Assembly: GCA_963970005.1 (NCBI GenBank)
Contig: CAXAMN010005413.1
Location: 188,967 to 252,966, forward strand
DNA length: 64,000 nt
DNA from: Durusdinium trenchii
Lineage: Eukaryota; Sar; Dinophyceae; Suessiales; Symbiodiniaceae
Direction of reading: 5' to 3'
Shown one piece after another: positions 1 to 11,166 of the stretch (positions within the stretch are counted from its first letter, which is position 1; each line of letters opens with the position of its first letter). The translations under genes were made by a program, and so were the position numbers. Below the pieces are notes generated by a model. It ran no database searches, was not told where the DNA came from, and saw nothing but the letters and a program-made list of their open reading frames with translations.

Positions 1-940
1 CCACTTGGTCCTTCTGTGGTGGGCTTTGTCCTTCGAAACAGCATCCTTTCCTGAGTCTCCAAAAATTAAGCGGCCTTCAAGACTATACAACTCTGGCAAG
101 CGTGTCAGGTTGTGAGTGAATGAATTGGCTGGGAAACACGGAGCAAGGGCAAACTACATTGTTGAACATGTCACCCTTTTCATGCATCATGCGACACATC
201 GCCGCAACCCTGGCGAACCTTGATCTAGAATGGGTGCGTAAAGCAAGCGTAAAGCAAACATGTGCTTGCCACATGAACTCTGAACTCTCCAAATCTGCTA
301 AGGCGTCGGATCAACGCAATCACCTTGCTGAGTTTTTTGTCCAGGATCCGCAACTCCTCGCGGTGCTTGATCAGGCGGTGGTGGTAGAACTGTAACATTG
401 GAGGAACTCAATCAACACACAATGATGTTGTGAATCCTTACAATGGAACACGTATTGATATTGTTCATGAAGAACACGTTGCTCCACAACAGCTTCTACA
501 TCTTTTGCGCCAGGTACATGTTCGTTGACTTTATCCACAACACCCGTGGGCATGCACATCTACAACACCATCAACACTTGAAAACAACACAACAACATGC
601 AAAAGGCGGGCCCCATACCCCCGTTTAGTAGATTGGGGAGATACTAATTTAGTATGGAAAGGCCAATGCATTTTTTTGGATGATTTTCCTCCAAGGAAAT
701 CTTTCCTTCTCGTTTTCAATACAAAAGGGAGCAGTGGCCCGAAAGCATTTTTCATCATGTAGGAAGTCAGAGTGTGAGTTATCTGTTAAGTGTTCTGTGT
801 GAAGTGTTAAGTCGAGTGAGTTGAGGTAGTGTGTGGGTCTCTGTGTGTGTATCTATGTCTGTGTGTGTATGAGTCTCTCTCTGTACTCTTTGTCTTTCTG
901 ACGCGCAGGAACACCTTTTTTCTGCAAGTTCTTGACCTCT
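1..940. other. No gene recognised; GT-rich tract
   Basis: I see no supportable gene here. Reading frames are short and lack recognisable motifs. From about 826 to 880 the strand is rich in GTGT and TCTCTCT. The stretch leads directly into the tandem satellite that begins near 945. Confidence 0.5.
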
Positions 941-944
941 CGCA

Positions 945-1636
945 AGTCACCTCCGCGTACTGGAGTTGTAATATCAAGTCGCCAGTTCTCATCTTCCAGC
1001 TCCCCAGATACTCCGCGTACTAGAGTGGTACTACCAAGTCGCCAGTTCTCATCTTCCAGCTCCCCAGATACTCCGCGTACTCAAGTTGTACTACCAAGTC
1101 GCCAGTTCTCATCTTCCAGCTCCCCAGATACTCCGTACTAAAGTTGTACTACCAAGTCGCCAGTTCTCATCTTCCAGCTCCCCACATACTCCGCCTACTA
1201 AAGTTGTACTACTAAAGTTGTACTACAAAGTCGCCAGTTCTCATCTTCCAGCTTCCCAGAAACTCCGCGTACTAAAGTTGTACTACCAAGCCACCAGTTC
1301 TCATCTTCCAGCTCCCCAGGTACTCCGCATACTATAATTGCACTACAAAGTCGCTAGTTCTCATCTTCCAGCTCCCCAGATACTCCGCGTACTAAAGTTG
1401 TACTACCATGTCGCCAGTTCTCATCTTCCAGCTCCCCAGATACTCCGCGTACTACAGTTGTACTACAAAGTCGCCAGTTCTCATCTTCCAGCTCCCCAGA
1501 TANNNNNNNNNNGTACTACAAAGTCGCCAGTTCTCATCTTCCAGCTCCCCAGATACTCCACGCACTAAAGTTGTAAGTCGCCAGTTCTCATCTTCCAGCT
1601 CCCCAGATACTCCGCGTACTTTAAAGTTGTACTACG
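945..1636. repeat. Satellite A, about 60-bp unit, about 11 copies
   Basis: A tandem array whose units contain GTCGCCAGTTCTCATCTTCC followed by a CCCAGATACTCCGCGTACT-like segment. Unit starts at about 978, 1038, 1098 and 1156 give a period of 58-60 bp. One unit near 1201-1230 carries an extra partial duplication of the AAAGTTGTACTAC segment, and the last units are shortened. A ten-N gap interrupts the array. Several frames stay open through it only because the unit lacks stops, so I do not call a gene. It joins a different satellite directly at about 1636. Confidence 0.9.
1503..1512. other. Assembly gap of 10 N in satellite A
   Basis: Ten N characters inside the satellite array. True copy number and length of the array are therefore unknown. 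Confidence 0.99.
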
Positions 1637-2162
1637 CAGAGGGTTGCCCGCGTGCAGGACAAATCGCACTCTCGCCTGCATTTCGCGCACTCGACACGCA
1701 CGATCTCCGCAGAGAATTGCGCGGGTACCGGACACATCGCACTCTGGCCTGCATTTCGCGCACTCGACGCGCATGATCCCCGCAGAGGGTTGCGCGGACC
1801 GCACCAAACGCACTCTCGCATGCATTTCGCTCACTCGACACGCACGATCTCCGCAGAGGGTTATAGCGCACGGACCGCGCCAATCGCACTCGCCTGCATT
1901 TCGCGCACTCGACGCGCACGATCTCCGCAGAGGGTTGCGCGGGTACTGGTCAAATCGCACTCTCGCCTGCATTTCGCGCACTCGACGCGCACGATCTCCG
2001 CAGAGGGTTGCGCGGGCACCGGGCAAATCGCACTCTCGCCTGCATTTCGCGCACTCGACACGCACGATCTCCGCAGAGGGTTGCGCGGGCATGTGACAAA
2101 TCGCACTCTCGCCTGCATTTCGCGCACACGACACGCACGATCTCCGCAGAGGGTTGCATTTT
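1637..2162. repeat. Satellite B, about 73-bp unit, 7 copies
   Basis: GC-rich tandem array. Each unit contains CGCACTCTCGCCTGCATTTC, then a CACGCACGATCTCCGCAGAGG-like segment and a short variable spacer. Starts of the CGCACT core at 1665, 1738, 1809, 1885, 1956, 2029 and 2102 give spacings of 71-76 bp. The period is not a multiple of three, yet long frames stay open on both strands, because the unit contains almost no stop codons. The array ends in two copies of a GCATTTTCGGTTG motif (about 2155-2183). Confidence 0.9.
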
Positions 2163-2361
2163 CGGTTGTTGCATTTTCGGTTGACGCTGTTCGTCCCACC
2201 CTCCGCCTTTAAGAGAGAATTTATAAAGTGGGGAAATGTTTTTCATTAGGACATCTCCCGTGCAAGTTTGGACATCTCCCGTGTAAGTTTTCCATACTCA
2301 TACTTTTACTTTACTTGCATCCTTGCCCTTGGATGCTTTTTACCCTTACACTGGGATACGT

Positions 2362-2532
2362 ATTAGACGTGTCAGTGTTCAAGTGTCAGTGTGGAAGCGT
2401 AAGTGATAGACGTGTCAGTGTTCAAGTGTCAGTGTGGAAGCGTAAGTGTTCAAGTGTAAGTGTAGAAATGTCAGTGTTCAAGTGCAAGTGTGGAAGTGTC
2501 AGTGTGTAAGTGTCAGTGTCGCAGTGTCCGTC
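2362..2532. repeat. Short degenerate repeat, GTGTCAGTGTTCAA-type
   Basis: A run of imperfect 10-14 bp units built on AGTGT, alternating GTGTCAGTGTTCAA and GTGTCAGTGTGGAAG. Two 55-bp blocks near 2368-2423 and 2418-2450 are near duplicates, suggesting slippage and segmental duplication. Confidence 0.8.
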
Positions 2533-3659
2533 TTCAAGGGATTTTCCGGAAAATGCTTTCGGGAAAAAGGGTGACTTAGCGCCTTGAGTTAAACACACCT
2601 CCACCTCTATAAATATCACCAAATGTTAAATCACACAAAATCAGAAAAGGACGTTATACGAGACCCTTGGGAACTTTTGTTTCCTGTCTGTCAAGTTGAA
2701 AGCGTGCACCCATAGGCAGGAAAATGCTTTGCCTATACTATATACAGATATACAGCAAGCAAAACAGTTTCTTGAAGGGAAATTCCATCAAAATGCGTCA
2801 AGAGTCTCGGGTTGCACAAAAAACACAATTGCACCAGAGTCTCTGCCTGCTATTCTTGGACAAGGGTGTTTTTCAACGTTTTGGGCAACATGTCAAGACA
2901 TGAGTCTTCAACAAAGAACACGTTTCCAAATATGGTCTTATAGTCACCGCAGTTTGTTTTACTGCTTGAACACGGAAACATGTTGCATTTCTTAAGATCA
3001 CGCGCAAAACCCTTGATTGTTGAAAAAACGCAAAGAAAAACATTCCCTGACTGATCTGACTTCATAGTTGCTGCAGAAAGCAACAGATTATCAGCAAGTT
3101 TTCAAAATTGTAAGAAGCCATCAGTTTTTCAAATAACAGGAACATTTTACCAGGTCTGGTTCGATAATCTCTGCAGGCGCCTTCCGATTTTTTTGCCCAA
3201 ACAGTGTGGACACACTAGGGGTTCTTAAGGTAAGTGTTAAGCACCGGCGTTAGATCGAGGTGACGGCGCGGTCGTGTCCGGCAAATTCGCTGCTATTTAC
3301 AGTGCATTCCTCTCGAAATCGTCGACGTGCATTTCGACTGCGCAGGCTCGCGAAGACTGGGTGGCCGCGGCGGGCGCTTGTCGCGACTGCGCTCTCGTTG
3401 TGGTGCCGCGCGCATCTTCGCACATGGTGGTCACTTTTCGTGGCAGGCGCTAGGGAAATCTCGTTTTTGGTGGTCCAAATATAGACATGTCGTGACAGGC
3501 GCTAAGGGATCGGAGCGTTTTTGCTTCGAAGCGCAGATTTCGTGGCAGTTGCAGCACTTTGGACGATATGGTGGTGATCTTCGAGGCGCTCTGATTTTGA
3601 GACAGGTGCAGTGAATCGTAGCTTTTGGACATGTGGTTTGTTTGGAGATTTCGTGGCAG

Positions 3660-3895
3660 GCGCATCACTTGCAAACAGATTTCATGGCAGGCGCAGACTT
3701 TCTGAACCTCGAAATGCAGATTTCGTGGCAGGCGCAGAGTTTCTGAACCTCGAAATGCAGATTTCGTGGCAGGCGCAGCACTTTGTGAACCTCGAAGTGC
3801 AGATTTCGTGGCAGGCACAGCGCTTTGTGAACCTGGAAGTGCAGATTTCGTGGCAAGCACAGCACTTTGTGAACCTCGAAGTGCAGATCACAGCA
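3660..3895. repeat. 42-bp tandem repeat open on both strands
   Basis: At least five units built on GAACCTCGAAATGCAGATTT followed by CGTGGCAGGCGCAG. The CAGATTTCGTGG core recurs at about 3676, 3717, 3758, 3800, 3842 and 3884, a period of 41-42 bp. Because 42 is a multiple of three, a plus-strand frame reads as a 14-residue peptide repeat (EVQISWQAQHFVNL-like), and two minus-strand frames also stay open. Single copies of the core occur upstream from about 3430 to 3650. No start context, zinc or coiled-coil pattern argues for translation; a satellite is the simplest reading. Confidence 0.85.
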
Positions 3896-3934
3896 CTTAA
3901 TTGGTGAATCTATAGTGCAGATTTCGTGGCGCGC

Positions 3935-4100
3935 GCTCACACTCTCTCACTCACTCACTCACTCACTCTCACTCTCACTTGCACTCTCACTCTCACTCTC
4001 ACTCACTCACTCACTCTCACACTCACTCACTCTCCCACTCACACTCTCACTCGCTGTCACCCACACTCACTCACGCTCACACTCACTCACCACCCCCGCC
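3935..4100. repeat. CTCA/CACT microsatellite
   Basis: Low-complexity tract of CTCACT and CACTCT units, followed by a CCACC-rich stretch to about 4140 and a short (CA)n at 4199-4213. It begins 40 bp after the 42-bp repeat array. Confidence 0.9.
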
Positions 4101-4214
4101 ACCATCGTCACAATCTCCACCTTCATCGCCGCCATCACCTCTCTGGACCCCAATGCGTCTAGACCTCTAGACTTTCTGCTACAACACCTCTAGACTTCAC
4201 ACACACACACACTG

Positions 4215-5228
4215 TTTAGGGAGGATAATTTTTAGTTTGTTTGGTGATTTGATGCTTGTTTGAACAATTGCTTGAGCAATTGCAAACAAACCCCACGTTC
4301 CTGAATCCATTCTAGTCTGCCTAATCGTGGAGGACATAACTGCAGAGGAGTCTCTGAATGCATGGCCACTTGTTCAATGGCACGCGCTTGCCCTTTGCAC
4401 CGGAGAATGCCACTTATGAACTCCTCTTGAGTGACCTGTTGGGTGGCGGATGCTATGCCCCCACACGTTCCACGAGTCTCCAGTTTCTTTGTGTACATTC
4501 TGTTGCTTATACCATTGTCCTTTACATACGGGGCGTAATACGGGGCGCCTAAGAAGTAGTTATATACTTTCCTTTGGGGTGTTTCACAAGCATGCATGAC
4601 AGGTGTCGAGTCCTGACACCTCCGGCCTCACCATCCCCGTTGTCCAAGAGGTTGAAAAGTGCTCGTCCTGGAGCGATGACAAAAACTCTGCGTCAGATCG
4701 AGGGCGGATGCAGAATTCGCCAATTGAGATTGAGAAGCGGAGGGGTGAGGAGGTTCGTGTCTTCGAACAGGCGTGGCATGTAGCAAGAGACCTATAAAGA
4801 GGGTCCTGATGGTAAATCGTAAAAACTAAGCGACCTGTGGCCCGGGAGAGTGGAAGGAAAGAGTATGTAGAAAAGAAGGGTGACTCAAACGACCGTTTGT
4901 TTTGACTTGCAGACATGTTTGCTGAAGCAAGAAACCAGCAAGAGTAACCGAAGCGAGATTTCAGTACCAGAGCAACGCACCGAAGCAAGATCGCAGCAAC
5001 AAAGCATTTCTAGTAAGTGGTTTCACCACCTCCGTTGTAGCAGCAGGTCTAGAAAACCACACCTATATGTACAATTGCAACAAAAAAGTGTTCAACTATA
5101 TTCCTACATCCGTCAAAACAAACGCACTTTCCACAGAGGCCACGCAAAACAAAACCGCGTGGCACAGCAACATGACAAACGCCATTTGGCCACACGGTGT
5201 GCAACAAACCAGATACAACAGCGTAACA
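4215..5228. other. No gene recognised
   Basis: Only short frames without family motifs. I see no repeats beyond ordinary complexity and no support for a gene. Confidence 0.4.
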
Positions 5229-5850
5229 TTAAGCGTCGCGTGCGCCGCCAATCATCCAGGTTGAATCAGCACTGCAACGCCGTTTGGCAGCCATCTGTGG
5301 ACTTTGCAGAGTCCAAACTCCCGGTCTCGCGATAATAAAGGCTTCAACCACTGGAGCGCGTTGGCCACCTGCTGCACAAAAATCAACTCTTTTCGAGGTC
5401 GGGTTCTCCGATGTTCGTGCAGCCCAAACCATCGACATCCAAGGTCGCACTGCTGGGGTCGCTCTAAGCAACCACTAGGACACCCCGACGAATCATATAA
5501 CTTGATCAAATGCAGCGGTATGACTCCCGGCATTGCTCAAGCCATTCGAGACCTGTCATGAGTCATGGCTTCAACTGTCTGGACCCATCACTGCGCATTG
5601 AAACCCAACCCATTGTAGATCTTGACCTCTTGCTGCTACTTCCATGACGCATTCAATCCCAAGCTCCGCCACAGCCCTGTGTAACAAAGCGGGTGTTTGG
5701 AATGTCCTTCTTTTCGAAAGCGCCAAAACCAAAGACTGACAGTGGATCATCCATGTAGCAATAGACATCTGCTTCAAAACTTTTCATGGTGGCCTGACCA
5801 GGCAGCATAGCTGTCGCTGCAACACGGGACCACACTGTTGCTACGCCGAA
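5229..5850 (-). pseudogene. Reverse-transcriptase relic (YMDD-containing)
   Basis: Minus-strand pieces in shifted frames resemble one reverse-transcriptase core. In order of translation: WSRVAATAMLPGQA at about 5835-5790; VYCYMDDPLSVFG, holding the catalytic YxDD, at about 5750; then LGIECV and DLQWVGFQC, matching the usual palm-to-thumb spacing, at about 5600-5680; then RPWMSMVWAA and KELIFVQQVANALQWL at about 5300-5440. This order matches an RT family common in dinoflagellate genomes, which I recognise from memory. The pieces lie in at least three frames with stops between them, so this is a decayed element. I found no LTR, TSD or tail. Confidence 0.55.
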
Positions 5851-5989
5851 GACAGCGCAGGTACTGACAAAATAATATATACCTCTGATTAGTCTAGACC
5901 TATCAGTTCAATGCACTACTCCGAAACCATTGACTGTTGCTGCCCACCAGCTGTAGGAATCCGTGCGCCACATCTGAAACACGTGGACG

Positions 5990-6020
5990 GGTTCTCTCTC
6001 TCTCTCTCTCTCTCTTTCTT
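5990..6020. repeat. (TC)n microsatellite
   Basis: Uninterrupted TC dinucleotides followed by a T-rich stretch. Confidence 0.9.
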
Positions 6021-6649
6021 TTTGTTTTCTCTCTTCAACGAGGAGTCATTGCTCCAGCCACGGCCTCTGGCCAAAAGTGGCGCTCCCACCGCCACCGCAA
6101 GGCCCATCTCAAGGGCTGCTCGAGATGCCAAAGCGCAGCTTGCGTTGCGCTCCAGGTGGGCTGCAAACCACCGCAAGCGAGGCCAGCCGTTCCTCCAAAC
6201 GCGAATGCTTCTTGCATCGGCCACACTCCACCTGTGAGCCTCGCTGGGCCGACTGGTGGGACGGATGAGGTTTGCCCCCTTCCTTGAAGTCCTCACATGG
6301 CTCAAAGGGGCCATGATGCCGGCGTGGCGTGCTCTGCAATGCTAGCTTCTTTGCTGCACTTCTTGCTGAGTTTCAACCAGCAGTTGCCGCACTTGATGTG
6401 ACTCGCTGTCAACTTCCAAGCATGGCCACCCTCAAGGTCCTTGTCATTGACCACTTCTTCCATCAGGGCCTTCAACTTGACCTCTGGCTTGCCGGCACAC
6501 CTCTCCTGAGATTCGCGGCCAATCTCATCATGAATGGAGCGGGCCTTAATGCGCTTGTGGCACTCCACCCTTGCGCAACTTTACCCAGGAACTCGAGGCA
6601 TCTTGCTGGCCTTTCCATCATGTCAAGCAAGGGCCCAAACTCGGACGCT

Positions 6650-6670
6650 AACTATATATATATATATATC
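6650..6670. repeat. (TA)n microsatellite
   Basis: Short run of TA dinucleotides. Confidence 0.9.
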
Positions 6671-7798
6671 TTCAATCTCCGACTGCTGAAGCAACTGATG
6701 AACCAGTTTGATAGCCTGTGTTTCCAAAAGGGACCTGGTTCAGCATGGAAGGCACCAAGCCAGCTCCAGACCCTGAGTACACAGTTGGCGAAACATCGAT
6801 TGCCAGGGTTCTGCATCACCGGGAATGCCCCTCTCATAGCCACTAGGCACGCCGGCCTCAACATCAGCGCGGTGAAGATGAATACGCACATGTTGCACTA
6901 ACTCGGCTGGCTTTGAGCGTATTGAAGTCCGTGGCATCAGCTACTGCAAGAACCTGGCCACAGAGGGAGCAAGTGCATCAATCAACTCTCCCGGTGTATG
7001 GATCTTGGCCATCAATGGTTTGACATCTTCCGCAGGCCTTTTGCCTCCTCCCAACAAAGTCAGCTGACCAGAAGGATGCTTTGCTGCCCAGGTCCCGAAA
7101 GTAGCAGTCTCGCCCTGGAGCTGCCGGTGCCTGGTCACAGTTGCATCCATTGATCATGCTGACATCCTCACCATCATCCATAGTCTGCCCACACCCAGCA
7201 GGCCAACGAGTGTCCAGATCACCCGCCATCACCGCAGTAGGTTCTACAAATTGGCAAGAGTTGCATCAACCCTTAATTACTTGCGAGGGAAATGGTGATG
7301 CATATTGACGTTCTCCCCCAACATACGGCTGCGTTCCTTGAAGCCACGCACAGTTCACATTGTCAAAGATCTCAACTGGAGGCCCTTCGTCAAATTCACC
7401 CTGATGCTCAAACTCAACTTTTGCAGAGCCCTTCTCCGGGCCACTAAAAAGACATCACAAGATCTCCACAGTCAAAAAATTCCAATTTGTTTGATTGGTC
7501 CCTCTGTCTGTTCCAACAGGACCTCTTCACTGTGAAAGGACTGCTCACTTTTTCAACTCCTCCCAGAAGCAGCTGCAGAGTGCTACCCACTCTTGGGGGT
7601 ATCTTCTGCCATCTTGCGGCGCTCAGCCAATGTCTCTTTCTGCTGATCACTGTTGAAGATGATGCCAGCTTGCCCCATGGCCTTCAACTCCGTGACCTGG
7701 GGTCAAGACATGCTCCGGAGCCTGTGACGGTGGGATCGCCTTCTCTTTCAGCTGCTTCATATTCAGCTGATTGGTCTCCAAGTTGCGTGTGTTCTGTG

Positions 7799-8002
7799 TC
7801 AATTGATTCCTGCACCGTTTTTCAGCTCATCCAACAAAATCTTGTAGTGGTCCTTGGCCTGGTTGACCTTTTTCTGTAAGGTCTGCTTGCGGTGTGACAG
7901 CTGACGAAGTTCTCCCACAGTGGCCTTGAGTTGACCTGTCAGGTCCACCTCTGCCGGCTTGGTCGGTGTCACCACTGCTTCAACGTCCTGGTGGCGGGTC
8001 AA
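7799..8002 (-). pseudogene. Coiled-coil peptide fragment, possible old retroelement ORF1
   Basis: A 67-codon minus-strand frame encodes a charged heptad-like segment (LTGQLKATVGELRQL, then KQTLQKKVNQAKDHYKILLDEL). Such a coiled coil is typical of the N-terminal half of dinoflagellate retroelement proteins. It lies 2 kb upstream, in translation order, of the RT relic at 5.2-5.85 kb, so both may be parts of one decayed element. Neighbouring frames 7980-8351 and 7444-7650 show nothing I recognise. The link is inference. Confidence 0.3.
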
Positions 8003-8344
8003 TCTGTCCTCGATCCCTTCCTCGAGGTCGACGATGAGCCCTTTTGGATGGGTAGTCTTGAGGGCCGTCTGCGTCGGCCAAGGTGTGCCGCACTTGTTGC
8101 ACCCTCACCTCTTGGAACTCACCCTGTCGAGTTTGAGCCACAGCAGAAAGTCCTTGGCATAGCCACCCCAGGCCATAGAAACCATCCCGTCCCCCTCGAC
8201 AATCTCGGTAACTAGCAAAGGTGCCGGTGCCCTCTTGGTAGGTCACACCAAAGGGCTCGGCAAGGTTGAAGCACCAGTGCCCTGGGAGATCTCGGGCTCC
8301 ACCAACAAAGCGTGAGACAGTTTGAGCCGAAATCTTGAGCCACG

Positions 8345-8425
8345 CAGCCACTCTCTCTCTCTCTCAGGCGGCGCACTGTCCCTCCCCATCAAATATTATA
8401 TAGACCGGGATATATATATATATAC
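8345..8425. repeat. (CT)n and (TA)n microsatellites
   Basis: CT repeats at about 8350-8366 and TA repeats at about 8410-8424. Confidence 0.85.
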
Positions 8426-8429
8426 AAAT

Positions 8430-9569
8430 AAAGTATTTATGTGTCTATCTTTTCGCAGTTTAACTATGCAGCCAATCCTTGTGAGCTTTGCTTCTGATCC
8501 AGGCGGTCTTCCATCACGACACCTTCAATTCTGAATGCTTGCGCCGCTGCTGTGTTGGCTTCAGTTTGCGGAATCAATAGGCACTGTAATGCATCCTCTC
8601 AACAATCTTGATTTGCTTCTTCGGCCTCTGTCTGCGTCTCTCCAGCCTGCGTCTCTCTCGGATATTTGTCTGATCTTAGCACTGTGACTCTTCCATGCTC
8701 GTCAGAAATTCCTGCCTTGTGCGGCCTTGTGTAAGTCCGACAAGGCGGCACTATGTGCCCGTGATCAAGTTTGTCACATAAATCAAGACCTCTCTTCAAG
8801 CCTTCGTCTGTCAATATGTCCCAACTATAAAAAATCAGCATGCGGAGGTAGGTTATACATCGTCATGAGAGGATTCACGATAGTTGTAGGTAGCTGCATC
8901 GCGCAATGCAGTAGGGAATGGGCTTTTCGGATGGCAAGGTCATCATCATGATCAAGCTGGGCCCTCTGACACGAATCAGAAAGAAAAACGTTTTCAGCCT
9001 GTCATTGCTACTTTACCTCAACATTGCAAGAAATATATAATTGCCCAAGAAGGATTCCCCACAATATCCTACAAAAAGAAAATTTTGAGGGGCTGGGTGA
9101 TCGATCGCGATCTTTGATGCTTAGACGCTGTAGAGGCTGGTGGTGATTGAGAGTGACCCAGCGTGCTACTGCAATGCGACTTTGCCGCCGCTTTCATTGA
9201 GATCCGATTCGTCCGCGTCGCTCTTTCGAGCGAATGGTTTCCGGTCCTTCATGCACGTCCAAATCCAAGGTTTGGAAGTAGGCCGCGGCTTTGGGATTCG
9301 CCAAGACCTTGGACAACCTGGACATCGAAAGTCCGAAAGGGAGCTGACTCACCGCTACTCTCACCACTAGAACCCCCCGACAGCAAGGAAAAACATGCCA
9401 TACACGGTCACTACTACTGGCGGTTTACTTGGAAGAATAATTATTGAACTTGACATGCAATACAGCTTATGCACCTCATGAAGCTTGTCTTAAATAAAAT
9501 TATGAGTAGTATACTACATTGCGTTAAAATGCATGTTACTGTAATGGATTTTATCTGTAGAAAGAGTTG
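8430..9569. other. No gene recognised
   Basis: Short frames only. The left LTR of the copia-like element begins at about 9570. Confidence 0.4.
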
Positions 9570-9741
9570 AAGGTTGAAAGATGACACGCACAAAACGAGA
9601 AGTGTCGCATTTCGATGTGCATTCAGGTTCACTGACATACCTAAGGCAACAGCTGCCTTTTTCGCTCAAGTGCCAGAAACGTGGTGGCGGCGGATCGTTC
9701 GTGATCGATCGTACGAGCCATTGTTCTTGGTGCTTTCACCA
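9570..9741 (+). repeat. 5' LTR of copia copy 1
   Basis: Matches 17645-17813 from AAGGTTGAAAGATGACAC to TGGTGCTTTCACCA. The right boundary is firm because similarity stops exactly where the primer-binding site starts. The left boundary is uncertain by about 5 bp: similarity starts at AAGGT, but a canonical TG start would be TGAAAG at 9575. Confidence 0.9.
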
Positions 9742-9757
9742 GGTTATGAGCCCAAGG
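9742..9757 (+). promoter_or_regulatory. Primer-binding site, half-tRNA initiator-Met type
   Basis: GGTTATGAGCCCAAGG directly abuts the left LTR. Its reverse complement reads as the anticodon arm of a methionine tRNA (GGGCTCATAACC, CAT anticodon) rather than a tRNA 3' end. Drosophila copia is known to prime from a cleaved 5' half of initiator tRNA-Met, with a PBS starting GGTTATGGG. The same mechanism is inferred here. Confidence 0.75.
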
Positions 9758-9796
9758 TCTCGCTGAAGGATCTTGGGTGTGTGACTAAGGCCGCTC

Positions 9797-9916
9797 ATGA
9801 TCCAGCAACGCAGGCGAAAAGCCACGAAGGAAGAGCTGGAAAGAGGCCAAAAAGAAATGGAAGCAGCACATCGAAGGCTAGAAAGGCAGAGGTTGGAGGG
9901 TGATGAACTCCCCTAG
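9797..9916 (+). CDS. Gag N-terminal coiled-coil segment, copia copy 1
   Basis: A short frame from the first ATG after the primer-binding site encodes MIQQRRRKATKEELERG and continues as a charged coiled coil, ending at a TAG. I take this as the true Gag start. The overlapping longer frame at 9574-9903 runs out of the LTR and is probably spurious. Gag resumes in another frame downstream, so the TAG or a shift breaks it here. Confidence 0.5.
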   Translation: MIQQRRRKATKEELERGQKEMEAAHRRLERQRLEGDELP

Positions 9917-10256
9917 AAGACCAGAAAGAGGGAGAAGTGGAAGAAGGGTAGGGTCCGAAAAGGGAAAAAGGCCCCAAGAGACTCCATCCACCGCCGCTCC
10001 AGGAGCCCCTGATGACAGCAGGACTCGAGTGTCTGAATCCTCAACAGCCAAGACCCCACAACCAAGCGCAAGGACTCCGTTGAAGGCCGCTTCATCAAGG
10101 ACACCGCCAAGACCTCAACCGGTGGAAGATGGAAAGGCCGTTGAAGAAGAAAGTGAAGAGGTGAAGACTCCAGAAGACCAAATCGAAGAAGGAAGTTATG
10201 GGTGGTGGGAAGGGAGGCAAAAGGTCAGAAGAAGGACCGGTGGACGGACAACGTGA
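9900..10256 (+). pseudogene. Gag, Pro/Lys/Glu-rich linker
   Basis: A frame rich in Pro, Ser, Thr, Lys and Glu (TPQPSARTPLKAASSRTPPR) that ends in an acidic run and overlaps the next Gag frame. It sits between the N-terminal coiled coil and the Gag coiled-coil body, where a disordered linker would be expected. No enzymatic motif. Confidence 0.45.
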
Positions 10257-11166
10257 GCCGTTCATGGTCTCCATGGCCACACCTCCTGAAGAAGCACTGC
10301 CACTTTTCTCGCGAGAGCAAATTCATGATTTGCATTCTATGTACCAACAAGCCCCACTCCTCTATCCAAGCTTCCAGACACCTCAGTCCGTCGCTCGGCC
10401 TGTCGAACGCCCACCGTTCTTGAAGAAAGATGAAAGAGAAGGTGTAAGAAGGTTGAGGCTGGAAGAACAAAGAGAAGAAGAGCTGAAGGGCCTGGAAGAA
10501 AGGATGAGGCTCGATCGGGCCGAAAGGGATGAACTGACCCTTCAACTGCAGTACCTGATGAGGGAGAACCAGCAGCTGAAGAATCAAGCTCTCGGTTCGT
10601 ATGCTGCAGAACGAAGGAAGGAAGAAAAGGAAGCGTTGGCAAGTCTCCAATTCCAGGCGATCATGGATAAAAATCGCCGGCTGAAGGGTCAAATTGAACA
10701 TCTCGCCTTTCAGCAGGAGTCAAAACAAGAAGAAGGCCTCTTTGCAACACCGGTCGGCAGTTCAGGCTTAGATGATGAAGCTCGCAAGGCAGAAGAACAG
10801 CGAGGACACCATGAAGAAGGAGGAGCTGAAGGAGGCACGACAGGGAAAGGAACAGGGGGAAAAAAGAAAGAGACCCAAGCCAATGATGGTCTACCTCCCC
10901 AAACTGTCGATGTCATTTTGAAGCTCCTCCAAGGGATGCAGGACATCCAAAAGTTGGTGAAAGGAAACCAAACGGGAGATGGAGATGAAGGAGGAGGACA
11001 ACCAGAGTTGGTTCAATTCGAAGGGGAGTTGAACTTCCAAGGCTCCCAGAATGGTCACCAGAGACAGGACCAATCGATTTTTCTGATTGGCTTTTGGTCA
11101 TCCAACCACTCATGGGTGACCTTAGCAGCACCTCAGAAGAATGGTGGCAGCTCGGTCCTGGTATGA
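10198..11166 (+). CDS. Gag coiled-coil region, copia copy 1
   Basis: A 322-codon frame rich in Glu, Lys and Gln. A long coiled coil lies around residues 75-185 (LRLEEQREEELKGLEERM and QLQYLMRENQQLKNQAL), followed by an acidic Gly-rich region and a second helix near DVILKLLQGMQDIQKLV. It is the central part of the particle-forming Gag protein. It continues into the next Gag block in a different frame, with the shift close to 11150. Confidence 0.65.
   Translation: MGGGKGGKRSEEGPVDGQREPFMVSMATPPEEALPLFSREQIHDLHSMYQQAPLLYPSFQTPQSVARPVERPPFLKKDEREGVRRLRLEEQREEELKGLEERMRLDRAERDELTLQLQYLMRENQQLKNQALGSYAAERRKEEKEALASLQFQAIMDKNRRLKGQIEHLAFQQESKQEEGLFATPVGSSGLDDEARKAEEQRGHHEEGGAEGGTTGKGTGGKKKETQANDGLPPQTVDVILKLLQGMQDIQKLVKGNQTGDGDEGGGQPELVQFEGELNFQGSQNGHQRQDQSIFLIGFWSSNHSWVTLAAPQKNGGSSVLV

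Noticed and set aside
945..1636. Regular repeats reminiscent of a CRISPR array
   Set aside because: Units are contiguous without unique spacers, and the genome is eukaryotic.
1652..2212. Long open frames on both strands over satellite B
   Set aside because: The unit is 71-76 bp, so frames rotate between units. Openness reflects lack of stop codons in the unit, not coding.
3611..3907. 14-residue peptide repeat encoded by the 42-bp array
   Set aside because: Open on both strands, without a start context or flanking coding sequence. Satellite origin is simpler.
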